From: a virus
Virus record (IMG/VR): IMGVR_UViG_3300031885_000031
Coordinates: 1-47,010 of that record
Length of the DNA: 47,010 nucleotides
Reading direction: 5' to 3' (one strand)
Shown: positions 10,801-16,916 of the stretch, in pieces
Position numbering within the stretch: position 1 is the stretch's first letter
How the letters are laid out: every line of letters starts with the position of its first letter
Notes under the pieces: model-generated
Seen by the model: only the letters and a program-made list of their open reading frames with translations
Databases searched by the model: none
Told to the model about the DNA's origin: nothing
Program-made: the position numbers and the translations under genes

Positions 10801-10935
10801 GGGGCGCGAAAGCCCAAGGCCCGGACGTATGCGGAGGCGCGGCGGGAGTTGTTCCAGAAGTTCAAGGGCCGTCCGGCTCGGGACTGGTGGGCGGCGGCAC
10901 GAAAACTCAGAGCCGAATGGGCAGAGAAAGGGTAA
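4891..10935 (+). CDS. Giant polyvalent-type virion protein with ADP-ribosyltransferase-like domain (2014 aa)
   Basis: This is the longest gene in the window. In order it shows: an N-terminal region with hydrophobic segments near residues 145-165 and 255-275; Pro/Ala linkers; an ADP-ribosyltransferase-like domain at about 489-640 with Y492-H493-G494-T495, G521-V522-Y523 and E631 in a V-V-F-D-P context, an H-Y-E-type triad; a region of unknown fold; a Pro-rich linker near 975-990; a long Ala/Glu/Lys helical or coiled-coil stretch (about 1000-1160); more unknown domains; and a membrane-like segment near 1828-1850. Giant mosaics of this kind are known as polyvalent proteins in phages and conjugative elements and are thought to be delivered with DNA. 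The domain is bracketed by two 35-bp near-identical linkers. GTG with GGAG 12 bases upstream is the likely start. Delivery and target are inferred. Confidence 0.85.
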   Translation: MGEIAEILAATEPGRTRPRRFPGEGGLLSQTLAATGQGALRAAFPQEAIPAPSTEPLPLPEASQLGTTLPERAVGTGFELMHGFESRVVEPVVEGITRLAGASEAARSWTEEFETRRKKRIQGLPDLPTVTKVLNETGGVGGILLSGPLIYPVVGLAGFGAGYDDAAQYTLDENVRWQAGLANGGWDAATAWALGVLKPLSGSAKAGMANVLKNAANIGSEGVKWGIFGTLLKTGQNTIARALYDNNRGFFDNVLASGAGGIIVGLVFGVLRALAHLPPGAIGKPLKVHEAKSAQGEYAALAPEHQPRAGETRPDFARRVRQEYGGEYPDWFRRYFITAEPPAEGAALYGGLPVPSLKQLKAAASELGLLLPQVKRFAQVLAKGAMSVEEAARQTGVPLQAAMVLAQRFGQPEQKTWKETLKEGEAGLAEVPITPTTGVEGPPVAPGATPAPDAGQVPTEGVGGVPAPAPAPARGEGPGLKTTVGPVSMIAYHGTTPKALAAIQKKGFAPKILNGQYFGEGVYLTLDMAEAKRYGDAVGTFNVQLKQPFVLDLDKYRGVEDWYHEIEDRIAVSLFDEYGDPVTVHTRDPETLGPQGRLAPEATEAASAITQFLQSLGYDGVLVKQAGKTAEIVVFDPASLGRLAAPAPAPAQGEGPTAKKLQKGESGILAELRERAKQPADLTLPLGGVVNPKAAAFIRKMVSAVPEFAIDPTFTVNAEGKLTFHDGFHYAIEPDLLGVGTPSPGTRIRVDLAAFGIKTEAAAKRVAAQAEGKYPKVRAATAPTPYKQAEYADEPALNEALFKWKQTTGELPDTWAMPFEQYVAERLTHPPLQKTAAWGRRGVEVMSAEEATKVYREEHRDAVVHAIQRGKVPPVENLTPYVNDKWAGSTIRKAMEARGAGPEVKSSIPEIAAAQEADLARARANVRRPASEGGYGQPPAKQLQRAAPPAAKKIEKAEAPPVAAGQLPPPPKPPAPPAAAPEPEPEPEERVAKGAELEAVVRKGQVQGRAEAFDALTKQAKAEVKGAVGAAKAEAKTEAEQAAIDAEREKTGAVWDVQLKERLRAEAQEEATATKLSQARMARRAAVAEGRANIASLSLRLKAKRQTEDEIRSALVKVIKRMPKEIRGKLIARVRTAITENKLADALQLAWKYLTENHQRALINASKAVAMKIHKATLEFDPKDPTDQALTSEAERVLAALKRDLMKLQPGETPEDAVARLLKIKEFLVEGWHMHRDKTVLYTLQGMADAEDAARSVLKDLETWNPPAGVEPKGPMPGTPHRSVANRALDLNSYPDTVIEGDLGPEDGVLETMLVKNVGVDVVHHHFADWYAVYDPMNDAAKVATGGILGSEKDIAWKSDPLTFEIGGQKVTAERRFWLTVYAVSRDEDAMGKWLARTESDQPEPSTAVWSIRRGKVAFSFNNAAEAYELADAFAAADPKGAAYVDACLAALNAPGRYEKTDATHVQLFGTHIEKVPGTRMPTQYNVAVEKQRAVPDFSTASPTNIVRHLGHHTARLPGGRGVSMVFADFDNTIIREAWEDAAFNNYGPTLRDGWILMQQMVPHGEKPITLQAFLGERVGREVPQMLDRHLRYVAGDVGLSFQTRLEEAEIDPFFRRALHNAMGAAVGGFKWTPMANQIPAVILPMADTKPMHAEDLAGALAELPSKWKWAWDILRRVRSDIRFRAEQSDPQQYLSYAEAAPRGHGANRWWRRIKKAVGWSGRGMIRVDQSNRIVHFLAAIRQLMRENKLTGEALYQRAGDMAARWMYRVDAPVTSAAYNTPVGRAGKFSTAVAAVTAFMKGRLANFQVMLRAINEYRRDKDLSKLLYKLTIGAIVAAGFTAVGIGGAYLSGRKVGEGRGGVAGDFVENALGNTYGATEAIRLIRSKSAYGVQVFSSPPVAAAERVGQGLVGLRTAIEKSSGDKAFSASLKLLRGSASLAGIPTDQAFNLVRFMQSMRVGPGRLQPMKKKGARKPKARTYAEARRELFQKFKGRPARDWWAAARKLRAEWAEKG
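6289..6323 (+). repeat. Left copy of a 35-bp linker repeat bracketing the ART-like domain
   Basis: It encodes a Pro-Ala linker ending in R-G-E-G-P. It matches 6823-6857 at 33 of 35 bases and is in the same reading frame, so recombination between the copies would delete or swap the intervening domain without a frameshift. Confidence 0.9.
6823..6857 (+). repeat. Right copy of the 35-bp linker repeat
   Basis: It encodes the Pro-Ala linker ending in Q-G-E-G-P just after the E-I-V-V-F-D-P strand of the ART-like domain. It differs from the left copy only at its 15th and 23rd bases. Confidence 0.9.
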
Positions 10936-10938
10936 CTC

Positions 10939-11343
10939 ATGGCCGACACACTTCTGAGGCGTACACGGATGGGGCCGTACGGTGAGTTTGAGATCTACTC
11001 CCACCCCATCAGCGCGGCGGCGAACGGAACCGATGTGATCCATGCGGCCTTGACCGGCCAGCCCACGGGCCACAACATCATCGAACTCTTTTACCTCGTC
11101 TGCGGCACGTCCGCAGCGGGGTCGATGGTGGTCGAGACGAAACCCGCCGGGGCCGCCGTGGCGCTCACCGGCGTCATCCCCGTGGCGGCCCTGGACCGGC
11201 TCGTCATCGGGCGCATCCCGACCGAGGACGAGCGGACCGTGCCCTGTCTGCGGACGGCGGACGCCGGGGGGCTTCAGATCACAGGGGCCGGCGGCGCGGA
11301 TCTCAAGGGCTTCGCCATCTACGGGATCAGGGTCGGGCCGTAG
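10939..11343 (+). CDS. Small structural protein of unknown function (134 aa)
   Basis: A compact, mixed hydrophobic and Gly/Ala-rich protein without charged clusters, most likely a small beta-fold virion component. It starts three bases after the giant gene ends and stops 12 bases before the next gene, so it is in the same late operon. No motif was recognised. Confidence 0.75.
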   Translation: MADTLLRRTRMGPYGEFEIYSHPISAAANGTDVIHAALTGQPTGHNIIELFYLVCGTSAAGSMVVETKPAGAAVALTGVIPVAALDRLVIGRIPTEDERTVPCLRTADAGGLQITGAGGADLKGFAIYGIRVGP

Positions 11344-11355
11344 GAGGGGTGACAC

Positions 11356-12501
11356 ATGGCTACCCGAACGTGGAACGCCACGACCAATACCGATTTCGAG
11401 ACCGACTCGAACTGGGGCGCGGGCGGGCATGCCCACGCGGGCGACACCATTATCATCGCCAGCGCGACGGCTCCGACGACGACCCGCCCCGCCGCCGGGG
11501 CGTTCAGTTTCATCGTGACGTCGGACCTCGTGATCATCGAGTTGGGCGACTACATCGACTGCGAGGGCGGGGCGGCCACCATCGGTGACGTGCTGGTGAT
11601 CTCTGCCGGCGCCGACGTGTCGTGCGACTATCCGGTAGGCGGGGCACTGGTGGTCACGTCGGGCGTCTACCGCCACAACAACATCGGCGGGATCGCAGGA
11701 ACCCTCGACGTGGGGCCGACGGGGTTGCTGGAGTTTGAGTCCCAGGCAACCGTGACCCTTGCGGCCACGGTCGCAGGAACCCTCGTCGTGCCTGCCGCGA
11801 CGACCATCACGTTTGCGGCGGGGCTCGTACTGAACGGCGGAACTCTCGGTTGCGTGGCCGCCGGGTCCGACGTCACGGTCGAGGGCGCGGCTGGCATCAC
11901 CGGAACAGGCACGGTCATCCTGAACGCCACGAGCGTGTGCGGCGGGCGGATCAACATGACGTCCTGCACCTGGACCGTGACGGCGGGGGCCAGGTGGGTC
12001 ATCGGCACGGCAGGCGCCCAGAGCCTCGGTGGCAGCGCGGCGAACCTCGACCTTGAGTTCAACCTGGCGGCCAACACGTTCAGCCTCTCCGATGCCATCG
12101 TGCGCGACGTGACGGTCACGGACGGGACGCCGACCTTGACGAACTTGACGTGCCGGACCCTCACCCTCGCCGCGGCCAAGACGTTGAACCTGGGCGGTTT
12201 CGTCCGGCTCGGGGCCTCGCCGGTGTTCGGCGCGGCCGCGGCGGTCCACCTCACGAACGCGGCGATCATCCCAACGGCGAGCATCACATTCGACGCGGTG
12301 GCCCTCGGCGCGTGCGACCATACGACCTGCTGCATGTTCGACAACGGGGCGGCGGTCCTGATAGTCAAGAACCTGCCGGCACAGACGACGCCCATCCAAG
12401 CCTATTCGTGCGCCGCCACCGCAGACGGGGGGGGCAACGCCGCCAACAGCATCGTGTTCCATGCCCATCCATCGGCAGTTCCCACAGGAGCGCAACCGTG
12501 A
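11356..12501 (+). CDS. Beta-helix-like surface protein (381 aa)
   Basis: The sequence is made of short repeating beta strands rich in Thr, Val, Ala, Gly and Asn, with many G-T-L, G-T-V and T-x-T-x-x-A turns, as in right-handed beta-helix or autotransporter-like passenger domains. The N-terminus (T-W-N-A-T-T-N, then a D-S-N-W-G-A-G motif) resembles openings seen in such proteins. Several Cys residues near the C-terminus (including C-D-H-T-T-C-C) could bind metal or crosslink. A strong AGGAGGGG site precedes ATG. A tail-spike or head-surface appendage is the natural guess. Its 3' end overlaps the holin-like gene in a GTGA arrangement. Confidence 0.75.
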   Translation: MATRTWNATTNTDFETDSNWGAGGHAHAGDTIIIASATAPTTTRPAAGAFSFIVTSDLVIIELGDYIDCEGGAATIGDVLVISAGADVSCDYPVGGALVVTSGVYRHNNIGGIAGTLDVGPTGLLEFESQATVTLAATVAGTLVVPAATTITFAAGLVLNGGTLGCVAAGSDVTVEGAAGITGTGTVILNATSVCGGRINMTSCTWTVTAGARWVIGTAGAQSLGGSAANLDLEFNLAANTFSLSDAIVRDVTVTDGTPTLTNLTCRTLTLAAAKTLNLGGFVRLGASPVFGAAAAVHLTNAAIIPTASITFDAVALGACDHTTCCMFDNGAAVLIVKNLPAQTTPIQAYSCAATADGGGNAANSIVFHAHPSAVPTGAQP

Positions 12502-12656
12502 CCGACCACGACCTACTTGTGACAATCAACGAGCAAGTGAAGGCCCTGCATGAGTGCGTGAAAAACCACCTGCACCGACACTGGCAGATCACACTGATGG
12601 CTCTGACAGCGGCACTGGCCGGGATAGTCTCGGCGGTGATCGCCTGGTGGAAATAA
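12498..12656 (+). CDS. Holin-like small membrane protein (52 aa)
   Basis: GTG at 12498 overlaps the preceding stop (GTGA) and has AGGAG seven bases upstream. Residues 1-30 form a charged, probably amphipathic helix; residues 31-50 form one hydrophobic segment ending in W-W-K. This layout resembles XhlA/haemolysin-type holins. It is followed ten bases later by another membrane protein, which fits a lysis cassette. A small structural membrane anchor is the alternative. Confidence 0.7.
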   Translation: MTDHDLLVTINEQVKALHECVKNHLHRHWQITLMALTAALAGIVSAVIAWWK

Positions 12657-12666
12657 GGAGACTGAC

Positions 12667-13392
12667 ATGCGAATCCTGCGAGCGTTGTACGAATCGAGGA
12701 AAGCCTGGGTCGGCGTCTTGACCGTCCTCTTGACGGCCGTGGTGCTCAAGTGGGTGTGCCCGTTTCTGAACATCCCGCCCGACCAAGCGGCGATCATCGC
12801 TGGCGCGATCGTCACGATGGGGCTGGCGGTCATCGGCGGGATCGCATGGGAGGATTCCTCGAAAACCCTCTCGCAACGCAAACCGCCGGCGGTGCTGCTT
12901 CTGTTCCTCTTGCCGCTGCTGGGCCTGGGGTGTGCCGTGCCCGAAGCGGTCCTACGCGCCCAGCAGTTCGAGGTTGTGCAACTGGACGCCGACAAGACCT
13001 TCCTCGATTCCCTCTACGCTGACCGTGACAAGTCGAATGAGGCTCTCTTGAAGTCCCTGGATACCGCGTTCGAGACCACGATCAAAGGCAGGCCCACCCT
13101 CGACGCCAAGTGGGTGCTCGAAACCTACGCGGGCCACACGGCCCTGCAAGACCTGATTCGGAAACGCCTGACGACCGACGCCGACGCCATACGCACCCTG
13201 CGCGATAACCTGGACGAGCGAATCGACTTACTGAAACGCGCCGCTGCCCTGACGATCAAGACGCAGTTGTGGCGGAGCGAGACGATGGCCCTCGCCCAAG
13301 AACTGTTTGACCGAAGCCTGAAGAAACCGGCGGCCCGGCCCGCCCCGGCGCCGCTACCCGCTCCTGCACCCGCACCGGAGGTCAAGCCATGA
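12667..13392 (+). CDS. Membrane protein with spanin-like tail, probable lysis component (241 aa)
   Basis: There are two membrane segments (about residues 14-32 and 40-60) and a third hydrophobic run (75-88) ending in G-L-G-C at Cys89, which looks like an imperfect lipobox. The remainder (90-215) is soluble and helical, and the C-terminus is a Pro/Ala-rich tail. A holin-like front joined to a spanin-like helical and proline-rich periplasmic part would be unusual; an internal GTG start before the third hydrophobic run could give a separate lipoprotein. AAGGAG precedes the ATG. Its place beside a holin-like gene supports a role in lysis, but no homologue was confirmed. Confidence 0.72.
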   Translation: MRILRALYESRKAWVGVLTVLLTAVVLKWVCPFLNIPPDQAAIIAGAIVTMGLAVIGGIAWEDSSKTLSQRKPPAVLLLFLLPLLGLGCAVPEAVLRAQQFEVVQLDADKTFLDSLYADRDKSNEALLKSLDTAFETTIKGRPTLDAKWVLETYAGHTALQDLIRKRLTTDADAIRTLRDNLDERIDLLKRAAALTIKTQLWRSETMALAQELFDRSLKKPAARPAPAPLPAPAPAPEVKP

Positions 13393-13658
13393 CGCCGAAA
13401 GAAGTCCTACTGCGCGCCGCCGCCGGCAAGTCCGTCGAGGAATGGCTGGCTGACGGGCGCGAAGCCTACCGCGCCGTCCTGGCCGCGATCCCCGACCTCC
13501 AGGACCGGCTCGTCGAGCGGATCAAGAACAACCCGGACTTCGCGGCGACCGAAGCCGCGATGGACGCGGGCGAGGCCGAGGCCACGGTCGTCGGGCAACT
13601 TGTCGAACTCGGCAAGACCGCCCTGAGCGCCATGCTGGCGGCGGGCCTGCTGGGGTAG
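13389..13658 (+). CDS. Unknown Ala-rich protein (89 aa)
   Basis: ATG overlaps the preceding stop (ATGA), so it is coupled to the lysis-type gene. The protein is helical and Ala/Glu-rich, ending in a mildly hydrophobic segment (S-A-M-L-A-A-G-L-L-G). It is the last gene of the late block; the next 180 bases are non-coding. No family recognised. Confidence 0.72.
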   Translation: MTPKEVLLRAAAGKSVEEWLADGREAYRAVLAAIPDLQDRLVERIKNNPDFAATEAAMDAGEAEATVVGQLVELGKTALSAMLAAGLLG

Positions 13659-13789
13659 ATAATTCTGCATAGGTCGTCGCGCACGGCCTTCGCCCGCACT
13701 TTCGCCGCTCCCTCCGAAAAAAGTCTGCGCTCAAAACACCCCTGTTTATGGGCGAAAACCCCTATTTTGCGATTCCCCGCCGGATTTTC

Positions 13790-13817
13790 TTGCTTCCGCC
13801 CAAAAGCGGTGTAGAGT
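13790..13817 (+). promoter_or_regulatory. Weak candidate promoter before the early block
   Basis: TTGCTT (13790-13795) and TAGAGT (13812-13817) are separated by 16 bases and lie 24 bases before the HNH gene start, inside the 182-base gap between the lysis block and the early block. Both boxes are only partial matches. No convincing terminator was found in this gap. Confidence 0.25.
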
Positions 13818-13840
13818 GTAGGCGTGATTGGAGGTTCCAG

Positions 13841-14524
13841 ATGCAGGTCATCATGCGACAACCGCTTGTGCAATTGCCCCGTGAGGAATCTGCGCTTCCG
13901 ACGGACCTCCAATCACAGGGACCCGCCAAAGAGCCAGCCCTCACGGGGCTTCTTCCTTTGATGAAAGAGTGCTCCAAGTGCGGCCGCCCCTGGCCACGGA
14001 CGCGGGAGTACTTCGCCGAGGACAAGCCGCGCAGGAACGGCAAGTGCAACAGGGACGGCCTGCAATCTAACTGCCGGGCCTGCCAGCGCAAGGTGGCGAT
14101 CAAGTGGACGCGGGAACATCCAGAACGATCAGCATACAATTCCGCCCGATGGGCTGAGAAAAACCGGGCAAGGAAAGAGGAGAATCACGCGACTTGGTGC
14201 GCGGAACACCCTCGGGCCATCCCGGCGAAGTCCGCCATGATGTGGGCGATTCAAATCGGTCGGCTGGTATGGGATGACTCCTGCGAACTCTGTGGCCGCA
14301 GAGTCAAGGTCCATCACCATCATGAGGATTATAATAGACCCCTCGATGTGATCTCGCTTTGCCCCTCGTGTCATCGCACGGTCGAGGGCCACAAGAATCG
14401 CGGCGAGCCGGATGGATTGGACAGGGTTCGCGCACGCCAACGAAAGGCAGACAACGGGCAACGTCCGATAATGGCTCTTACGACACCCAATCAACCATCT
14501 CTGGATTTCGGAACCAACGCATGA
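13841..14524 (+). CDS. HNH endonuclease with N-terminal zinc ribbon (227 aa)
   Basis: The start at 13841 is chosen over an earlier in-frame ATG at 13748 because GGAGG (13830-13834) sits six bases upstream. About residues 44-80 hold two C-x-x-C pairs (E-C-S-K-C and C-R-A-C-Q), a zinc ribbon. About residues 146-185 hold the HNH core: C-E-L-C-G, a run of four His followed by E-D-Y-N-R-P-L-D, then C-P-S-C-H. In the HNH family these residues bind metal and cut DNA. It is the first gene of the early block and stands alone, so it may be a free-standing homing endonuclease or a packaging-related nuclease. Confidence 0.88.
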   Translation: MQVIMRQPLVQLPREESALPTDLQSQGPAKEPALTGLLPLMKECSKCGRPWPRTREYFAEDKPRRNGKCNRDGLQSNCRACQRKVAIKWTREHPERSAYNSARWAEKNRARKEENHATWCAEHPRAIPAKSAMMWAIQIGRLVWDDSCELCGRRVKVHHHHEDYNRPLDVISLCPSCHRTVEGHKNRGEPDGLDRVRARQRKADNGQRPIMALTTPNQPSLDFGTNA

Positions 14525-14530
14525 AAACGC

Positions 14531-14549
14531 TGGTATACTTTGATATACC
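14531..14549 (+). promoter_or_regulatory. Candidate extended -10 promoter with inverted repeat
   Basis: TGGTATACT matches an extended -10 element (TGnTATAAT) with one difference. GGTATA (14532-14537) and TATACC (14544-14549) form an inverted repeat that could be an operator. No -35 match lies at the right distance. It is placed 25 bases before the next gene. Confidence 0.3.
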
Positions 14550-14573
14550 CCTACGGGCGAAAGGGGGCCTCCC

Positions 14574-14831
14574 ATGTGCACGCTCAATCTCCGAATGTCG
14601 TGCGGCCACTGGCAGAAAGCGAGACTGTCCGGCTGCCCTCGCGTGGCCGAGGTCTATGTCGCGTCTCTCCGGCAGCAACCGTGTGCCAAATGTCTCACCC
14701 GCCACCTTGCCCCGCTCGAGCCCGAGGCGATCTTCGCCGAGTATGCCCGCTCGATGTGCAGGCACGGTGAAGATCCCCCTGGCTCATTTTCCCGGCCCGC
14801 GCCTGCGCGGTGCGTGGCCCATCGGTCCTGA
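14574..14831 (+). CDS. Small Cys/His-rich probable zinc protein (85 aa)
   Basis: Cys and His residues recur in an ordered way: C2, C10-G-H12, C21, then C-A-K-C-L-T-R-H (about 37-44) and C-R-H near 62-64. This pattern suggests at least one zinc site and a role in binding nucleic acid or protein. The ribosome site is a G-rich run before ATG. A second long frame covers the same DNA from 14540, but the Cys/His spacing favours this one. Confidence 0.55.
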   Translation: MCTLNLRMSCGHWQKARLSGCPRVAEVYVASLRQQPCAKCLTRHLAPLEPEAIFAEYARSMCRHGEDPPGSFSRPAPARCVAHRS

Positions 14832-14920
14832 ACTTGCACACCCCGGCACCCGTAATCCCCGCCGCGTCACTCCCCCCGACGTGCGCGGGGACCGGGGCCG
14901 GGCCATTTGAGGAGTGAACG

Positions 14921-15136
14921 GTGAAATCTCACAGGAAATCTGAGCGGGCACTGGAGTCGCGCATCCAACAGATTGAGACCTGTTGCCGCATGTACCGTCA
15001 AATGGCGGGAATGGACGGGGACAAGAGAATTGCAGGCGAGCACCTCGCCAAGGCGGAAGCACTGGACGAGGCCCTCGCTATTCTCTCGCCCCTCTTGCGG
15101 CCCCGGCAACCCGTGGCCAGGAACGCCGAGGGATGA
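14921..15136 (+). CDS. Small basic helical protein (71 aa)
   Basis: GTG at 14921 follows AGGAG with good spacing. The N-terminus is Lys/Arg-rich (K-S-H-R-K-S-E-R), followed by two helices. No family recognised; a small early regulator is possible. Confidence 0.65.
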   Translation: MKSHRKSERALESRIQQIETCCRMYRQMAGMDGDKRIAGEHLAKAEALDEALAILSPLLRPRQPVARNAEG

Positions 15137-15150
15137 CAAGGAGTGCACCT

Positions 15151-15327
15151 GTGGCTAAGTTGTGGAATCGTGATGGGGAGGCGTTTCAGACGCGCGACGG
15201 TGAGCTGATGCCCGTGTCCCGTGCGCAACGTCTCGGCTTTGAGACGAGACGACCCTTCGATAATGGGGTGGCCCGACTCCATGATGGCGAACTGTTCCCC
15301 GACGATGAGGGCGATGACGATGCCTGA
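15151..15327 (+). CDS. Small unknown protein (58 aa)
   Basis: GTG at 15151 has AAGGAG seven bases upstream, which decides the start over earlier in-frame codons. The protein opens with L-W-N-R-D-G-E-A-F-x-T-R-D-G-E-L and closes with an acidic tail. Two short R-D-G-E repeats suggest a small beta hairpin. Its end overlaps the start of the next gene. Confidence 0.6.
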   Translation: MAKLWNRDGEAFQTRDGELMPVSRAQRLGFETRRPFDNGVARLHDGELFPDDEGDDDA

Positions 15328-15616
15328 AGCTTACCGTCATCCGCACGCGCGCAACACGCACCAGAGCAGGCCGGGCCGCTACGCCAAGCCGGACCCGGCA
15401 GAGGAGGACGAGGAGGATGAGGACAAGATCACATTGCCGCCCCGGTGCTCTTGCGGCGACTATCTCGGCCAGGGCGACTGCTCGTACTGCCGGCACTGGC
15501 GGGGTAAGCACAATAAGCCGGACGAGTTGACGGCGAGAGCGCTGGCGCGGAAGAACCGCGACGAGCAGACGACGGGATGGGTCAACGTGATAAGGAAGAT
15601 GGGAACCGGAAAGTGA
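15320..15616 (+). CDS. Small zinc-binding protein with acidic linker (98 aa)
   Basis: The likely start is ATG 15320, with GAGG nine bases upstream. The protein has a basic N-terminus (R-H-P-H-A-R-N-T-H), a run of Glu/Asp around residues 32-38, then a C-S-C-G ... C-S-Y-C-R-H motif that would bind zinc. It overlaps the preceding gene by eight bases. Function unknown. Confidence 0.6.
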   Translation: MPEAYRHPHARNTHQSRPGRYAKPDPAEEDEEDEDKITLPPRCSCGDYLGQGDCSYCRHWRGKHNKPDELTARALARKNRDEQTTGWVNVIRKMGTGK

Positions 15617-15628
15617 GGAGGAGAAGTC

Positions 15629-15847
15629 ATGGGGAAGAAAACCGAGCGGAGCAACGCCGTGGAGGAAAGCAGGCGTACTTGGGAATGGCCGGTGTTGGGA
15701 TGTCAGCCAACACCTGTCGTGGCCCAGGTTCTCTCTGTGGGCTACCTCCAGCGCATCGCCGAGTCGGTCGAGCGGCAGGAGGTGATCCTGCGGCACATGG
15801 ACCAGCGGCAGAAAGAGCCGGCGGCGAAGAGGAAGGGCAGGGCATGA
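15629..15847 (+). CDS. Small charged protein (72 aa)
   Basis: A strong GAGGAGGAG ribosome site precedes ATG. The C-terminal half is a charged helix (S-V-E-R-Q-E-V-I-L-R-H-M) ending in Lys/Arg, so a small coiled-coil or nucleic-acid-binding role is possible. It overlaps the next gene by four bases (ATGA). Confidence 0.65.
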   Translation: MGKKTERSNAVEESRRTWEWPVLGCQPTPVVAQVLSVGYLQRIAESVERQEVILRHMDQRQKEPAAKRKGRA

Positions 15848-16065
15848 CCAAGCATCACGGCAACTCGCCGCTGAAGGCCATTCGGGCGAAGTGTAAGGAC
15901 TGCGCCACGACGTTCAAGAACGTCAAGTGGTGCCCGGCAACCGGGTGCGACCTGTGGGAGTTCCGCTTCGGATGCAGGCCCACACGAGCCAAACGGTTGT
16001 ACCCGGACCTGATGGACCGGGACAAAATCCCCCATTCCAGCGTGCTTTTAGAGGAACTGGCGTAG
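15844..16065 (+). CDS. Phage zinc-ribbon protein with C-D-L-W-x-F-R-F-G motif (73 aa)
   Basis: The pattern K-A-I-R-A-K-C-K-D-C, then W-C-P-A-T-G-C-D-L-W-E-F-R-F-G, is one met often in small phage proteins. The four Cys residues form a probable zinc ribbon, followed by a basic stretch. The function of the family is not established to my knowledge; binding nucleic acid is likely. It is coupled to the upstream gene by an ATGA overlap. Confidence 0.75.
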   Translation: MTKHHGNSPLKAIRAKCKDCATTFKNVKWCPATGCDLWEFRFGCRPTRAKRLYPDLMDRDKIPHSSVLLEELA

Positions 16066-16151
16066 CGGAAGGCAGGGCGAGGGGTCCGCGCGTCAGAAAA
16101 CGCAGAGGGCGTGCAAAATTGAGGGCTGGCGGGGCAATGGAGGGTGTGACC

Positions 16152-16379
16152 ATGAGCCGTAAGACATGGTGGGCGGTCCGGTATCGAATACCCGGAGTCG
16201 GGCAAGGCTGGAAGTGGGTTCGCAAGGAAAGTCTCTGTGAATCGTGCGATGCGTTCAGCCTTGGCGGGATTGCTCTTTGGCGCACAAGGAAGGATGCCAG
16301 ATTGGAAGTCAAGCATGGTGGGGAAGATGGTTTCCCGTCAATGGCTGTTGAGTGGGAGGGCAGGGTGCGCCATGCGTGA
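16152..16379 (+). CDS. Small unknown protein (75 aa)
   Basis: ATG follows GGAGGG. The protein is basic and Trp-rich (W-W-A-V-R-Y near the start) with one C-x-x-C (C-E-S-C), which could bind metal together with other residues. Its end overlaps a possible 33-residue frame. No family recognised. Confidence 0.55.
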   Translation: MSRKTWWAVRYRIPGVGQGWKWVRKESLCESCDAFSLGGIALWRTRKDARLEVKHGGEDGFPSMAVEWEGRVRHA

Positions 16380-16473
16380 AATCCCGATCGTCCGTGCGAG
16401 GACCGGCAGGTGGCGGGCGCTCTACCGGCGGGTGCGGGCGTGGTGGTGGCGGACGGTGTGCGGACTGGAGTGA
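16372..16473 (+). CDS. Possible Arg/Trp-rich micropeptide (33 aa)
   Basis: The ATG overlaps the end of the previous gene and a GAGGG lies upstream. The product is very basic (about ten Arg) with a W-W-W cluster, a composition found in membrane-active peptides, but it may be a chance frame. Confidence 0.3.
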   Translation: MREIPIVRARTGRWRALYRRVRAWWWRTVCGLE

Positions 16474-16485
16474 AAGGGGCTGAAC

Positions 16486-16827
16486 ATGGGATTCATTGAG
16501 AGGCCGCAAAGGCAAATCGTGTGTGATGTTTGCCATGAGGCATTTGGCGGCAAGGGCCAGTGGTTTACCTCGCCGCCGGACCTGTTGTTGAAGATGGTTC
16601 TGAACTGTGGATGGCAGCGCCTGCCCCCGGCCGAGGGCGACGGGTTGATCTGCCGGAAGTGCATCACCAGGCGGGCGATCCCCCCAATGGCGCATGCGAT
16701 GGCAACCGGCTGTATCCCTCAGGCGCGCTTGGACGAACTCGACAAACTTGAGGCCGACTTTCTCGCGGGCGGCGAGACCGCTGACGCCGTGGCGCGCGGA
16801 CTGGCGAAGGACTACGGAAAGACTTGA
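16486..16827 (+). CDS. Zinc-ribbon protein (113 aa)
   Basis: C-D-V-C-H near residues 13-17 and C-R-K-C near residue 57 form a classical paired C-x-x-C zinc ribbon around a hydrophobic core. The C-terminal 40 residues form a charged helix (L-D-E-L-D-K-L-E-A-D-F). AAGGGG precedes ATG. It is one of a series of early Cys-rich proteins in this block; a DNA- or protein-binding adaptor is likely, but no specific partner can be named. Confidence 0.65.
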   Translation: MGFIERPQRQIVCDVCHEAFGGKGQWFTSPPDLLLKMVLNCGWQRLPPAEGDGLICRKCITRRAIPPMAHAMATGCIPQARLDELDKLEADFLAGGETADAVARGLAKDYGKT

Positions 16828-16916
16828 TTTGAGGACGAGCGACGGCTTGGAACCTAACATGAAAACCATCAGACGGCGGAGGAACCCGCCAGGCCCACTA
16901 CTTAGGAGGATGAGCG

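Noticed and set aside
10678-12525. A 615-codon minus-strand frame over the beta-helix-like gene
   Set aside because: Shadow frame rich in Arg, Asp and Gly; it crosses three + strand genes that have good ribosome sites.
13659-13840. Terminator in the gap between the lysis and early blocks
   Set aside because: Only short, interrupted inverted repeats were found and none is followed by a T-tract.
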